A stretch of DNA of 64,000 nt from UBA10649 sp963749905. Its GTDB lineage: Bacteria > Actinomycetota > Actinomycetes > S36-B12. The translations under genes and the position numbers were made by a program. The stretch covers positions 372,001-436,000 of the forward strand of contig CAVVOF010000006.1 in assembly GCA_963749905.1 (NCBI GenBank), written 5' to 3'. Positions 19,089 through 27,862 of the stretch are shown here, piece after piece (position 1 is the first letter of the stretch; every line of letters starts with the position of its first letter). The notes beneath the pieces are model-generated. The model was not told the origin of the DNA, made no database searches, and was given only the letters and a program-made list of their open reading frames with translations.

Positions 19089-20089
19089 CCTCTGCCATCA
19101 CCCCGTCCGTCGGCGCCCCCTTCGCCCGCATCCTCTCGGTGGGTGCCTACCGCCCCGAGCGCGCGGTGACCAACGCCGAGATCTGCGAGCGCATCGACTC
19201 GTCCGACGAGTGGATCCGGGAGCGTTCGGGCATCGTCGAGCGTCGATGGGCGGCCGAGGACGAGACCGTCGTCGACATGGCTCTCGCTGCGGCCCGGATC
19301 GCCGTCGAGCGCGCCGGCATCGGCGCCGATGAGATCGGCATGGTGATGCTGGGCACCGTCACCCACCCGTACCAGACACCGTCCGCCGCCGCCGAGGTCG
19401 CGGCCCGGCTCGGAGCGGTCAACGCGGCCGCGATGGACCTCTCAGCGGCCTGCGCCGGCTTCGCCTACGGCGTCGCCCTCGCCAGCGACATGGTGCGCGG
19501 CGGCAGTGCGCGCTACGTGGTCGTCGTCGGCGTCGAGAAGCTGTCCGACTGGATCGACATGGATGACCGCGGCACCGCCTTCCTGTTCGCGGACGGGGCC
19601 GGCGCTGCGGTGATCGGGCCGTCCGAGGAGCCGGCCATCGGCCCGGTCGTGTGGGGTGCGGACGGCGAGCAGAAGGACGCGATCACGATGACCCAGTCGC
19701 TGATCGACTACAAGCGCAACGGCGGCGAGATCTTCCCGTCGCTGGTGATGCAGGGCCAGCAGGTCTTCCGCTGGGCGGTCGGCGACATGTCCAAGGTCTG
19801 CCAGCGGGCCCTGGACGTCGCCGGGGTCGATGCCGATGACCTCGACGCGTTCATCCCGCACCAGGCCAACATGCGGATCACCGACGCGATGGTCCGGGCC
19901 CTCAAGCTGCCCGCGCACGTGCCGGTGGCCCGCGACATCGCGTTCACCGGCAACACGTCGGCCGCGTCGATACCGTTGGCCATGGATGCCATGCTCGAGT
20001 CCGGGGAGGCGCCGCACGGCGGCACCGCTCTGATCATCGGCTTCGGCGCCGGCCTGGTGTACGCCGCGCAGGTCGTCACGCTCCCCTAG
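19085..20089 (+). CDS. fabH: 3-oxoacyl-ACP synthase III (FabH)
   Basis: Condenses acyl-CoA with malonyl-ACP to start fatty acid synthesis. 334 residues with the catalytic triad visible: Cys in LSAACAGFAYG (near 122), His in FIPHQANMRI (near 258) and Asn in FTGNTSAASIP (near 288). The start is the GTG overlapping the fabD stop; a much longer open frame reaches back through fabD but is a shadow. In the fab operon, as in Streptomyces and unlike M. tuberculosis, where fabH is elsewhere. Confidence 0.96.
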   Translation: MTSAITPSVGAPFARILSVGAYRPERAVTNAEICERIDSSDEWIRERSGIVERRWAAEDETVVDMALAAARIAVERAGIGADEIGMVMLGTVTHPYQTPSAAAEVAARLGAVNAAAMDLSAACAGFAYGVALASDMVRGGSARYVVVVGVEKLSDWIDMDDRGTAFLFADGAGAAVIGPSEEPAIGPVVWGADGEQKDAITMTQSLIDYKRNGGEIFPSLVMQGQQVFRWAVGDMSKVCQRALDVAGVDADDLDAFIPHQANMRITDAMVRALKLPAHVPVARDIAFTGNTSAASIPLAMDAMLESGEAPHGGTALIIGFGAGLVYAAQVVTLP

Positions 20090-20185
20090 GGGATCCCGCA
20101 GCACCCCGCACCCCCACAACTGCATGAACCGCACCACCCGCCCGAAGAATCCGCACGCACGACCCGCACCCCGAAAGGAACCCGC

Positions 20186-20422
20186 ATGAGCCAGGAGATT
20201 CTCGACGGCCTCGCCGTCATCGTGAACGAGGTCGCCGGCGTCCCCATCGAGGACGTCCAGTCCGAGAAGTCCTTCGTTGACGATCTCGACATCGACTCGC
20301 TGTCCATGGTCGAGGTGGTCATGGCCGCCGAGGACAAGTGGGGCGTGAAGATCCCCGACAGCGAGGTCAAGAACCTCAAGACCGTCGGCGACGCCGTCGC
20401 GTACATCGCCGCCAACCAGTAA
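20186..20422 (+). CDS. acpP: Acyl carrier protein
   Basis: A 78-residue acidic carrier protein that holds growing acyl chains on a 4'-phosphopantetheine arm. The attachment serine is in DDLDIDSLSMVEVVMAAED (DSL near residue 39). AAAGGAA ribosome site upstream. The 96-base gap from fabH is C-rich and unstructured; a strong palindrome follows the stop. Confidence 0.97.
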   Translation: MSQEILDGLAVIVNEVAGVPIEDVQSEKSFVDDLDIDSLSMVEVVMAAEDKWGVKIPDSEVKNLKTVGDAVAYIAANQ

Positions 20423-20433
20423 TCCCCGTCCCA

Positions 20434-20506
20434 CCCCCTCGTCGACCTTGAGGTTGGTGGTCGGGAACGGCACGTTCTCCGACCACCAACCTCAAGACAG
20501 ACGGGG
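20434..20506. repeat. Intergenic palindrome, family A, inside the fab operon
   Basis: Core arms CTTGAGGTTGGTGGTCGG (20447-20464) and its complement (20479-20496) around a short GAACGGCACGTTC hairpin; outer arms CCCC..CGTC / GACGGGG are mostly paired. It lies between acpP and fabF, which read the same way, so it is likely an attenuator or RNA-stability element rather than an end-of-operon terminator. Near-identical arms occur at 46201-46270 and 49634-49702. Confidence 0.85.
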
Positions 20507-20529
20507 AACAACCCCTGCGAGGAGCATCC

Positions 20530-21762
20530 ATGACGCGCCAGGTCGTCGTGACGGGCATGGGCATGACCACGCCCATCGGCGGTGACGTCGACAGCACATG
20601 GCAGGCGGCACTGGCCGGCACCCCCGGCATCAGCCGCATCGAGGCGGACTGGGTCGAGGTCCAGCCGGCCAAGATCGGCGGCCTGATGGCCGTCGACCCG
20701 GCCGAGGTTCTCGACCGGGTGGAGGCCCGCAAGCTCGACCGCTCGCAGCAGGCCGCACTCGTGGCGGCACGCGAGGCGTGGGCGCAGGCCGGCTCCCCCG
20801 ACGTCGACCCCCTTCGCCTGGGCGCCGTCATCTCGACGGGCATGGGCGGCCTGACGTCGCTGATGAACGCGTACGACACCCTGCTCGAGCGCGGCCCCTC
20901 GCGCATCTCGCCGCACATGGTCACCCAGATCATGCCCAACGGTCCGGCCGCCGTCGTCGGCCTGGAGATCGGCGCGAAGGCCGGCGTGCACGGGCAGGTC
21001 AGTGCCTGCGCATCCGGCGCCGAGGCCGTGTCCTACGCGGCCCGGATGATCCAGACCGGTCGCGCCGACGTGGTCGTGGCCGGCGGCACCGAAGCCGTCA
21101 TCCACCCGATCACCATGGCCGGCTTCGCCGCCATGCGCGCGCTGTCCACCCGCAACGACGACCCCGCGGCGGCGTCGCGCCCCTACGACATCGACCGCGA
21201 CGGCTTCGTCATGGGCGAGGGCGCCGGCGTCATGGTGCTCGAGTCGGCCGAGTTCGCCGCCGCCCGCGGCGCGACGGTTCTCGGTGTCTACGGCGGTGCG
21301 GGCCTGACCTCCGACGGCCACCACATCGCCCAGCCCGATCCCGAGGGACTCGGCGCCGCGCGGGCCATCGGCTTCGCGATCGAGGATGCCGGCCTCTCCC
21401 TCACGGACGTCATCCACATCAACGCGCACGCCACGTCGACACCCCAGGGCGACATCGCCGAGTCGGTCGCCATTCGCGCGGCCCTCGGCGCGCACACCGA
21501 CAACGTCGTCGTCACCGGAACGAAGTCCATGACCGGCCACCTGCTCGGCGGCGCGGGCGCGATCGAGTCGATCTTCACCATCCTCGCGCTGCGCGACCGA
21601 CTGGTGCCGCCGACCGCGAACCTGGAGAACATGGATCCGGAGATCTCGCTCGACGTGGCCGCGGGCGCGCCGCGAGAGCTGCCCGCAGGCGACATCGCCG
21701 CCCTCAACAACTCGTTCGGTTTCGGCGGCCACGACGTCGCCCTCGTCTTCAGGAGTGCATGA
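20530..21762 (+). CDS. fabF: 3-oxoacyl-ACP synthase II (FabF/KasA type)
   Basis: Elongating ketosynthase, 410 residues. Catalytic Cys in GQVSACASGAEAVSYAA (near residue 160), His in INAHATSTPQGD (near 300) and His in GTKSMTGHLLGGAGAIE (near 336), with the C-terminal NNSFGFGGHDVALVF. GAGGAGC ribosome site before ATG 20530. It overlaps the following carboxylase region (stop 21760-21762, next start 21764). Synteny equates it with kasA. Confidence 0.96.
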   Translation: MTRQVVVTGMGMTTPIGGDVDSTWQAALAGTPGISRIEADWVEVQPAKIGGLMAVDPAEVLDRVEARKLDRSQQAALVAAREAWAQAGSPDVDPLRLGAVISTGMGGLTSLMNAYDTLLERGPSRISPHMVTQIMPNGPAAVVGLEIGAKAGVHGQVSACASGAEAVSYAARMIQTGRADVVVAGGTEAVIHPITMAGFAAMRALSTRNDDPAAASRPYDIDRDGFVMGEGAGVMVLESAEFAAARGATVLGVYGGAGLTSDGHHIAQPDPEGLGAARAIGFAIEDAGLSLTDVIHINAHATSTPQGDIAESVAIRAALGAHTDNVVVTGTKSMTGHLLGGAGAIESIFTILALRDRLVPPTANLENMDPEISLDVAAGAPRELPAGDIAALNNSFGFGGHDVALVFRSA

Positions 21763-21763
21763 C

Positions 21764-23161
21764 ATGTCCGAGGCCCCCGCGGAACTCGACCCCCGACACC
21801 CGCTGGTCCGGCTCGGCGCCTTCTTCGACTTCGGTGAGTTCACCACGATCACGCCGGTCGACGATCGCGGTGTGATCGCCGCGGTGGGTCGCGTCAAGGG
21901 CACGCATGTGGTGGCCTTCTGCACGGACCCGACGGTGCAGGGCGGCGCCATGGGCTCGGGCGGCTGCCGCGCCATCGTCACCGCATACGACCGCGCCTTC
22001 GCGGACTCGGCACCGGTCGTCGGGCTGTGGCACTCCGGCGGCGCCCGCCTGCGCGAGGGCGTTGCCAGCCTCGACGCCGTCGGGCGGGTGTTCGCCGCGC
22101 AGACCCGCGCATCCGGCAAGGTCCCGCAGATCTCGGTGGTGCTCGGCCCGGCTGCCGGCGGCGCCGCGTACGGCCCCGCGCTGACCGACATCGTGATCCT
22201 CGGCCCGGCCGGCCGCATCTTCGTGACCGGCCCGGAGGTCGTGCGCTCGGTGACCGGCGAGGACGTCGACATGGAGCGGCTCGGCGGCCCGGAGCCGCAC
22301 GGGCGTCGCAGCGGCGTCGTGCACATCACGACTGAGTCGGAGGCCGCGGCGCTCGAGGAGGCTCGCACCCTCGCCAACCTGCTGGGGCATCAGGGCTCGC
22401 TCGACCTCGACGCCATCGACGACGTCGACCTCGGCTCCTTCCTCCCCGACTCCTCCCGCCGTGCGTACGACGTGCATCCCCTGGTGGACGCCTTCTGCGA
22501 TGACGACACCTTCGTCGAACTGCACGCTCGCTGGGCACCCAACATCGTCGTCGGCCTCGGCCGCCTCGGCGGTCGCACTGTTGGCGTGGTGGCCAACAAT
22601 CCGCTGCGGCTCGGCGGCTGCCTGGACTCGTCCTCCGCCGAGAAGGCGGCGCGGTTCGTGCGGATGTGCGACGCGTTCGCGGTGCCGCTGATCGTGCTGG
22701 TCGACGTGCCCGGCTACCTGCCCGGCGTCGGTCAGGAATGGGAGGGCGTGGTCCGTCGCGGCGCGAAGCTCCTGCATGCGTTCGCGGAGTGCGTCGTGCC
22801 CCGCGTCACCGTCGTCACCCGCAAGGCGTACGGCGGCGCCTACGTGGCGATGAACTCGGCGTCACTGGGCGCCACGAAGGTGTACGCGTGGCCGGATGCC
22901 GAGGTCGCGGTGATGGGTGCCGTGGCCGCGATCCGGATCCTGCACCGGCGCCGGCTGGCCGAGGTGCCGGACGATGCTCGTGCCCAGGTGGAGCTGGAGC
23001 TGGCCGCCGAGCACGAGGTGATCTCGGGTGGGATCAAGCGCGCGATCGAGATGGGCGTCGTCGACCAGGTCGTGGACCCGGCGGAGACCCGCAAGGCCGT
23101 GGCCGCCGTGCTGCTGGACGCCCCCGGCGCCCGTGGCCTGCACGGCAACATCCCCCTCTAG
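21764..23161 (+). CDS. accD: Acyl-CoA carboxylase beta subunit (AccD6-like)
   Basis: Carboxyltransferase subunit that makes malonyl-CoA (or another alkylmalonyl-CoA) for the adjacent fatty acid synthase. About 465 residues with N- and C-terminal crotonase-like halves: GGAMGSGGCRAIVTAYDRA and LGPAAGGAAYGPAL (oxyanion hole 1, near 130), then LVDVPGYLPGVGQEWEGVVRRGAKLLHAF (near 310) and TRKAYGGAYVAMNS (oxyanion hole 2, near 355). Start at ATG 21764 because AGGAG is 8 bases upstream; a GTG at 21755 is too close to it. Position after the ketosynthase matches mycobacterial accD6. Confidence 0.93.
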   Translation: MSEAPAELDPRHPLVRLGAFFDFGEFTTITPVDDRGVIAAVGRVKGTHVVAFCTDPTVQGGAMGSGGCRAIVTAYDRAFADSAPVVGLWHSGGARLREGVASLDAVGRVFAAQTRASGKVPQISVVLGPAAGGAAYGPALTDIVILGPAGRIFVTGPEVVRSVTGEDVDMERLGGPEPHGRRSGVVHITTESEAAALEEARTLANLLGHQGSLDLDAIDDVDLGSFLPDSSRRAYDVHPLVDAFCDDDTFVELHARWAPNIVVGLGRLGGRTVGVVANNPLRLGGCLDSSSAEKAARFVRMCDAFAVPLIVLVDVPGYLPGVGQEWEGVVRRGAKLLHAFAECVVPRVTVVTRKAYGGAYVAMNSASLGATKVYAWPDAEVAVMGAVAAIRILHRRRLAEVPDDARAQVELELAAEHEVISGGIKRAIEMGVVDQVVDPAETRKAVAAVLLDAPGARGLHGNIPL

Positions 23162-23172
23162 GGACCCCCTCC

Positions 23173-23262
23173 AGATTTGCACCGCTTCCCGGTCCAAATC
23201 GGCATTCGGCGGGCGATATGCCCGTTTCGCGCCCGATTTGGACCGGGAAGCGGTGCAAATCT
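23173..23262. repeat. Long intergenic palindrome, family C (single copy)
   Basis: Arms of about 31 bases starting AGATTTGCACCGCTTC and continuing CCGGTCCAAATCGG, with an imperfect inner stem CGGCGGGC/GCCCG around GATAT. It fills the space between accD and the convergent DUF3145 gene, whose stop lies 2 bases beyond the right arm. Sequence differs from families A and B, but design and position are the same. Confidence 0.85.
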
Positions 23263-23263
23263 G

Positions 23264-23809
23264 TCAGACGACCTGGTGGAGGACGCGGACGGTCGACCCC
23301 TCGTGGGCGCACCGGAACGGCTCGAGCTCCTCGTCCCACGGCGTCCCGATCAGCCGGGCGATCTCCTCGGCGAGCGACTCCCCCGTCGTCACTGCCTGCG
23401 AGACCGCCGTCCGCAGCCGATCCTCGGCGACCATCACGTCGCCGTGCATCCCGATGGTGGCCCGGAACAGCCCGAGCGCCGGCGTGGACGAGAACCGCTC
23501 GCCCTCGCGACCCGGGCTCGGATCCTCGGTCACCTCATGGCGCAGCTGCCGGAACGGGTGCAGGGCGCTCGCGATGCGCGCCCCCGTCCCCTGCGGACCG
23601 CCCCAGATGAGTTCGGCGCGCACCGAGCCCGGTGCCACCGGCTGCTCGGCCCAGTCGATGCTCACCTGGGTCCCGAACACGCTGGACAGCGCCCACTCCA
23701 CATGCGGACTGACCGCACGTGGGCACGAATGAATGAAGATGACGCCACGAGCCGGGCCCATCGATGGGCCGGCATCGGACGCACCCTTCGCGTTCACCAC
23801 GATCGTCAC
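23264..23809 (-). CDS. DUF3145 family protein
   Basis: A 181-residue actinobacterial protein. Family marks: ARGVIFIHSCPRAVSPHVEWAL near residue 20-41, IDWAEQPVAPGSVRAELIWGG near 51-71, LHPFRQLRHEVTEDPSPGREGERF near 82-105 and GTPWDEELEPFRCAHEG near 154-170. GTG start with GGAGG 5 bases upstream. Often found beside the fab/acc genes in actinobacteria, which suggests a lipid role, but no function is known to me. Confidence 0.85.
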   Translation of the reverse strand: MTIVVNAKGASDAGPSMGPARGVIFIHSCPRAVSPHVEWALSSVFGTQVSIDWAEQPVAPGSVRAELIWGGPQGTGARIASALHPFRQLRHEVTEDPSPGREGERFSSTPALGLFRATIGMHGDVMVAEDRLRTAVSQAVTTGESLAEEIARLIGTPWDEELEPFRCAHEGSTVRVLHQVV

Positions 23810-23968
23810 TTCCGCCTCCTTCGAGAGTCGCCTTCCCCAGCGTTCTCGATGGACGGACCACGGTCAGGTGGACGTGTGACGAGGATAACCGCATCCGGGC
23901 CCGACGCGGCAACGACGCCCCGATCATTTCGATAGGGTTCGCACGACTCTTCATCCCCCGGAGGAACC

Positions 23969-24553
23969 ATGGCCATCGCCGCCCCGCAACCCCGCGTGCT
24001 CGCCGACGTCGTCGCGCAGACCTGGGCCCGCAACCTGGTGCTGGTCGCAGGCGGCGCCGCCTTCGTCGGTCTCTCGGCCCAGATCGCGATCCCGCTGCCG
24101 TTCACTCCTGTCCCGCTGACGCTGCAGACCTTCGCGGTGCTGCTCACGGGCGCAGCCCTCGGCTCCCTGCGCGGCGTGCTCTCGATGATGCTCTACGTCG
24201 TCGCAGGCGTGGTCGGGGTGCCGTGGTTCGCGGAGGGATCGTCCGGCTTCGCGGCCCCGAGCTTCGGGTACATCCTCGGCTTCATCCTCGCCGCCTTCGT
24301 CGTCGGCCGGATCGCCGAGCACGGCGCGACCCGGTCGGTTCCGCGCACCGCGGGCCTGATGGTTGTCGGGAACCTGGTCATCTACGCCGTGGGCGTCACG
24401 TGGCTCAAGTTCGCGATCGGCTCCGACTGGGCCACCGCGATCGCACTCGGCCTCACGCCGTTCCTCCTCGGCGACGCGATCAAGATCGCCGCCGCCGCGG
24501 GTCTGCTGCCGCTGACCTGGAAGGGCCTGCGCAAGGCTGGCCTTTCCGACTGA
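23969..24553 (+). CDS. bioY: Biotin transporter S component BioY
   Basis: A 194-residue membrane protein with six hydrophobic segments that captures biotin, working alone or with the ECF energy-coupling module (not in this window). BioY signatures: AQIAIPLPFTPVPLTLQTFAVLLTGAALG (residues about 37-65), the GYILGFILAAFVVG segment near 105 and GLTPFLLGDAIKIAAAAGLLP near 161-181. GGAGG ribosome site. Biotin is the cofactor of the acyl-CoA carboxylase encoded upstream, so its position fits. A GATAGGGT hexamer region 33 bases upstream may be the -10. Confidence 0.94.
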   Translation: MAIAAPQPRVLADVVAQTWARNLVLVAGGAAFVGLSAQIAIPLPFTPVPLTLQTFAVLLTGAALGSLRGVLSMMLYVVAGVVGVPWFAEGSSGFAAPSFGYILGFILAAFVVGRIAEHGATRSVPRTAGLMVVGNLVIYAVGVTWLKFAIGSDWATAIALGLTPFLLGDAIKIAAAAGLLPLTWKGLRKAGLSD

Positions 24554-24591
24554 CCGCTTCTCCCTGCGACGCGGGGCCAGGGAGCCACGCG

Positions 24592-25275
24592 TCAGCGGTG
24601 CAGTAGAGCGGTCGCAATCAGGTAGACGCCCACGGCGAGGCACACCACGCCGACGATCGCGAACTGCCGGCCCATCACCCAGGCGTACGTGCGCTGCAGA
24701 CCAGGCAGCACCCTTCGACCGCCGACCACCCGAAGCAGGGCCGGCGCGATCGTGCCCTGCAACGCCAACATCAGCACCACCGCCATGACGATCGCCTTCG
24801 CGACCACGTCCACGGTCGACGACGTGACGTCGTGGAGCGCGGGCAGCAGCACGACGAACGACGAGAGGTCGGTGATGCTGAAGTAGAACGCGACTGCGAA
24901 GAACACCCACACGGACGCGTGCTCGAGGCGCCGCTCGAGCGACGCCTGCGTCCGCGCGGCGAGCCCGGGATGCGGCCAGAGGAACCATAGGGACACCAGC
25001 ACGAGGATCGCTCCGGCGACTGCCCGGATGGCGGTGTCGATCGGTCCGCCGCCACCCGTCCCGGCGTCCGGCAGCCGGGCGAACCCGAGCAGCACCAGGG
25101 CGCTGACGATCCCGAAAGCGATCGTGTTGGCGGCGATCACGGCCAGCGCGCGTGCCCGCCACCGCTCCCCTTCGGCAACGACCAGCAGCTGAGTGGCGAT
25201 CAGCGTCGGGGTGATCGCAGCCGCGAGCGCGAGGGGGATGACGCCGACGAGGAGTTGCCACACCCCGCCATCCAA
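24592..25275 (-). CDS. GAP/LysE-like family membrane protein
   Basis: A 227-residue integral membrane protein with six predicted segments and an N-terminal QLLVGVIPLALAAAITPTLIATQLL, the pattern of the GAP (Sap-type, LysE-related) family of small-molecule exporters. The mid-loop WFLWPHPGLAARTQASLERRLEHASVWVFFAVAFYFSITDLSS-type region is conserved in that family. It starts 10 bases after the stop of the decarboxylase gene and is probably co-transcribed, so it could export a product of that enzyme; this is inference. Confidence 0.65.
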   Translation of the reverse strand: MDGGVWQLLVGVIPLALAAAITPTLIATQLLVVAEGERWRARALAVIAANTIAFGIVSALVLLGFARLPDAGTGGGGPIDTAIRAVAGAILVLVSLWFLWPHPGLAARTQASLERRLEHASVWVFFAVAFYFSITDLSSFVVLLPALHDVTSSTVDVVAKAIVMAVVLMLALQGTIAPALLRVVGGRRVLPGLQRTYAWVMGRQFAIVGVVCLAVGVYLIATALLHR

Positions 25276-25285
25276 GCAGGCGGGC

Positions 25286-26692
25286 TCAGCCGAGGGCCTC
25301 GATGACCTCGTCGACCATCTCCGTCGTCGTCGCGGGATGCAGGAAGACGAGCCGGCCCACTACCTCGCCGTCCCACGTGCTCGACGTGACGAATGCGCGC
25401 TGCGCCTCGAGCAGTCGCCTCGACCAGGCCTCGTACTCGGCCGAACCCCAGCCTGCACGACGGAACAGCACCACCGACAGGTCTGGCTCGCGGATCACCT
25501 CGCAGTCCGGGCGGACAGCCAGCCGAGCTGCCGCGTAACGCGCCATCGCGATCGAGTGCTCCACGGCGTCGCGGTAGGCCGCCAGCCCGTTGACCGACAT
25601 GGAGAACCACAGCGGCAGCCCGCGTGCACGGCGGGTCAGGTGATACGCGAGATCGCTCGGATTGATGTCCGTGTCGTGCTCGTGGATGACGTCCAGGTAC
25701 GACGCGTCCTGCGTGTGCACGGCCTTGGCGAGGCGCGGATCCCGGTAGAGCAGAGCCGCCGAGTCGAAAGGGGCGAACCACCATTTGTGCGGGTCCATGA
25801 CGAGCGAGTCCGCGTGCTCGACGCCGGCATACCGATCCCGCAGTTCGGGGGCCAACATTCCGGCGCCTCCGTAGGCCCCGTCGACGTGCAGCCACCAGTC
25901 GCGCTCACGAGCGACCTCGCCGATGCCCGCGACGTCGTCGATGATCCCGGCGTTGGTCGTCCCGATCGTCGCGATGACGGCGCACACGTCGTCGAGATCG
26001 TCACGACCCTCGAGCGCGGCGCGCAGCGCCTCGCCGGTGAACTGACCGTCGTCGGTCTGCACGACGAGCGCGTTCATCATGGTGATGTTCAAGGCATTGA
26101 CGATCGACGAGTGCGCTTGCTCGCTGACGACGACGCGCAGCGGCACGTCCGGCAGTCCGGCCGCGGCCCGCTCGCGCCGGCGTGTGTCGCGGGCGACGAC
26201 CAGCGCGGACAGGTTGCCCGCAGAGCCTCCGGACACGAACACGCCGCCTGTGCTCTCCGGCATGCCGGCGATGTCAGCGAGCGCGCGCAGGGCCTGGTTC
26301 TCCGCCATCACCGCGCCGGCCGCCTCGAACCACGAGATGCCCTGCAGCGACGCGGCCGACACCACCATGTCGAACAGTAGGGACGCCTTCGTCGGCGCCG
26401 ACGGGATGAACGCGAACATGCGGGGGCTGTCGGCAGACAGCACGGTGGTGGCGAGGCTGTTGGCATAGACGGCCAGCACCTCGTGGAACTCGTGTCCTTG
26501 CTCGCCGATCATCCCGGCGAGCACCTGGTCGAGGTGATCACGGTCCGCGAGCCCGTCGAGCGGAACCTCAGGCGTCAGCAGGCGGTCCGCGACGTACTCG
26601 AGGATGTCGTTGATCATCGCCAGGTCGGCCCTGTGCATGCGGTCGGCATCCGGCGGCAGATCGGGCACGGGCACCAGGGGGTCGGGGGTCAT
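25286..26692 (-). CDS. PLP-dependent group II decarboxylase (aromatic/glutamate/tyrosine decarboxylase family)
   Basis: A 468-residue pyridoxal-phosphate enzyme, fold type I. The PLP lysine is in SLVMDPHKWWFAPFDS (near residue 292), the pyridine-ring Asp in WWLHVDGAYGGAG (near 262), with phosphate contacts in FVSGGSAGNLSAL (near 147) and the stacking His in VSEQAHSSIVNAL (near 184). Related to bacterial L-amino-acid decarboxylases; the exact substrate cannot be read. The second ATG (26692) has GGAGG at 9 bases; the first, 26701, abuts it. Possible co-transcription with the membrane protein downstream suggests a decarboxylation/export pair. Confidence 0.88.
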   Translation of the reverse strand: MTPDPLVPVPDLPPDADRMHRADLAMINDILEYVADRLLTPEVPLDGLADRDHLDQVLAGMIGEQGHEFHEVLAVYANSLATTVLSADSPRMFAFIPSAPTKASLLFDMVVSAASLQGISWFEAAGAVMAENQALRALADIAGMPESTGGVFVSGGSAGNLSALVVARDTRRRERAAAGLPDVPLRVVVSEQAHSSIVNALNITMMNALVVQTDDGQFTGEALRAALEGRDDLDDVCAVIATIGTTNAGIIDDVAGIGEVARERDWWLHVDGAYGGAGMLAPELRDRYAGVEHADSLVMDPHKWWFAPFDSAALLYRDPRLAKAVHTQDASYLDVIHEHDTDINPSDLAYHLTRRARGLPLWFSMSVNGLAAYRDAVEHSIAMARYAAARLAVRPDCEVIREPDLSVVLFRRAGWGSAEYEAWSRRLLEAQRAFVTSSTWDGEVVGRLVFLHPATTTEMVDEVIEALG

Positions 26693-26775
26693 GGAGAGCA
26701 TCCTCCGGTCGCGGGCAGATCGTGCCCGGGCGGCGCGCCGTCAGCCCACCTGTCAGCAGGCACCGTCGCGCGATG

Positions 26776-27825
26776 CTAGCGAGTGGCCGCGCCCCGCACC
26801 AGCCGCAGCGAGCGGACCGCGACCATCAACCACACGGCGATCAGGGTCGCCGCGCCGACCAGGCCGAGGATCTCGACGAAGGTCGATCCCAAGGCCTCGC
26901 CCACGCCAGTAAGCGACATGGTCATCGCGGCGATCGGGAAGACGAAGCCCCACCAGCCCGGGTGGAACGGCACACCGCCCTCGCGACGGAGACGGACCAG
27001 CTCGTAGCCCGCGAAGGCGGCCCACCACAGGCCCAGGCCAATGCCCATCGAGGCAACCACCACGCCCGCGGTCGCCGAGTCGAACCCCGGCAGCTGCACC
27101 GCGGACGCCGTCTGCAGCTGGCGAAGTAGTGCGAAGCCGAGCACACCGGCCGGGGCCAGGGGGATGAACAGGGACGGGGCCAACTGCGGTAGCTGCCGCG
27201 GTCGCAGGGCCAGCCGGGTGATCAGGAGCGCGAACAGGACGAGGAACAGCACCGTGCCGACGCCGAAGAAGGCGAAGCCGAGGAACAGCAGCCACGGCGC
27301 CTGCCCGGGATAGAGCGCGACGATCGGAAGGAGTCCGAGCGGCACCAGCAGGTTCATGACCGGAGGGATGAGCCAGCCGCCGTTGACCGAGGCAAGGTCG
27401 TGAGTGTTGGACGCGATGGACCCGGCCCACGCGATCCCGAGCACCAGGGCCAGCGCGACGCCGATGACGAGCAGGACGATATCGATCCACACCGCGACCT
27501 CACGCGGGACGAGCTCGGGGCCGACCCTCCCCCACGCCACCGCGAGGACGAGCATCCCCGCGGGGAAGGTAGCGAGCATGGCGCCATGTCCCGGGTCGCC
27601 CAACTCGGCCAGCAGCGCGTCGCGATTGGCCATCCGGGCGGCGTAGCGCGGCCACAGGACGATCGCGAGCACGCTGGCGAGGACGAGGAACGCCACCGCC
27701 GCCCACGTCAGCCACGACAGCTCCCACGTCTCCGCCTGCATGAGCAGGACCACTGACGTGGCCGCCGTGCCCATCACTGCGCCAAACCATGCTGGATGGC
27801 GATGCACCTGCGGAGCGTTCATCAT
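26776..27825 (-). CDS. TDT-family (TehA/SLAC1-like) transporter
   Basis: A 349-residue protein with about ten hydrophobic segments and the TDT features HPAWFGAVMGTAATSVVLL at the N-terminus and GWWGFVFPIAAMTMSL near 290. The family includes tellurite/C4-dicarboxylate carriers, plant SLAC1 anion channels and yeast sulfite exporter Ssu1. ATG 27825 or 27822 follows GAGAGGAAC. It shares a CsoR/CstR-like operator with the divergent membrane gene at 27863, which makes sulfite or another sulfur anion a reasonable substrate guess. Confidence 0.82.
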   Translation of the reverse strand: MMNAPQVHRHPAWFGAVMGTAATSVVLLMQAETWELSWLTWAAVAFLVLASVLAIVLWPRYAARMANRDALLAELGDPGHGAMLATFPAGMLVLAVAWGRVGPELVPREVAVWIDIVLLVIGVALALVLGIAWAGSIASNTHDLASVNGGWLIPPVMNLLVPLGLLPIVALYPGQAPWLLFLGFAFFGVGTVLFLVLFALLITRLALRPRQLPQLAPSLFIPLAPAGVLGFALLRQLQTASAVQLPGFDSATAGVVVASMGIGLGLWWAAFAGYELVRLRREGGVPFHPGWWGFVFPIAAMTMSLTGVGEALGSTFVEILGLVGAATLIAVWLMVAVRSLRLVRGAATR

Positions 27826-27836
27826 GTTCCTCTCGT

Positions 27837-27852
27837 ATACCCCATGGGGTAT
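27837..27852. promoter_or_regulatory. CsoR/CstR-type palindromic operator
   Basis: Perfect 16-base palindrome ATACCCCATGGGGTAT between two divergent start codons (27825 and 27863). G-tract palindromes of the form ATACCCC-GGGGTAT are bound by the CsoR family (copper CsoR, persulfide CstR, formaldehyde FrmR). Its right edge overlaps a TATCGT -10 (27850-27855) for the rightward gene, so binding would block transcription. The regulator itself is not in this window. Confidence 0.75.
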
Positions 27853-27862
27853 CGTATCGGTC

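Noticed and set aside
20086..22377. 763-codon minus-strand open frame over acpP, fabF and accD
   Set aside because: Shadow frame; no family match by eye and it runs through the palindrome at 20434.
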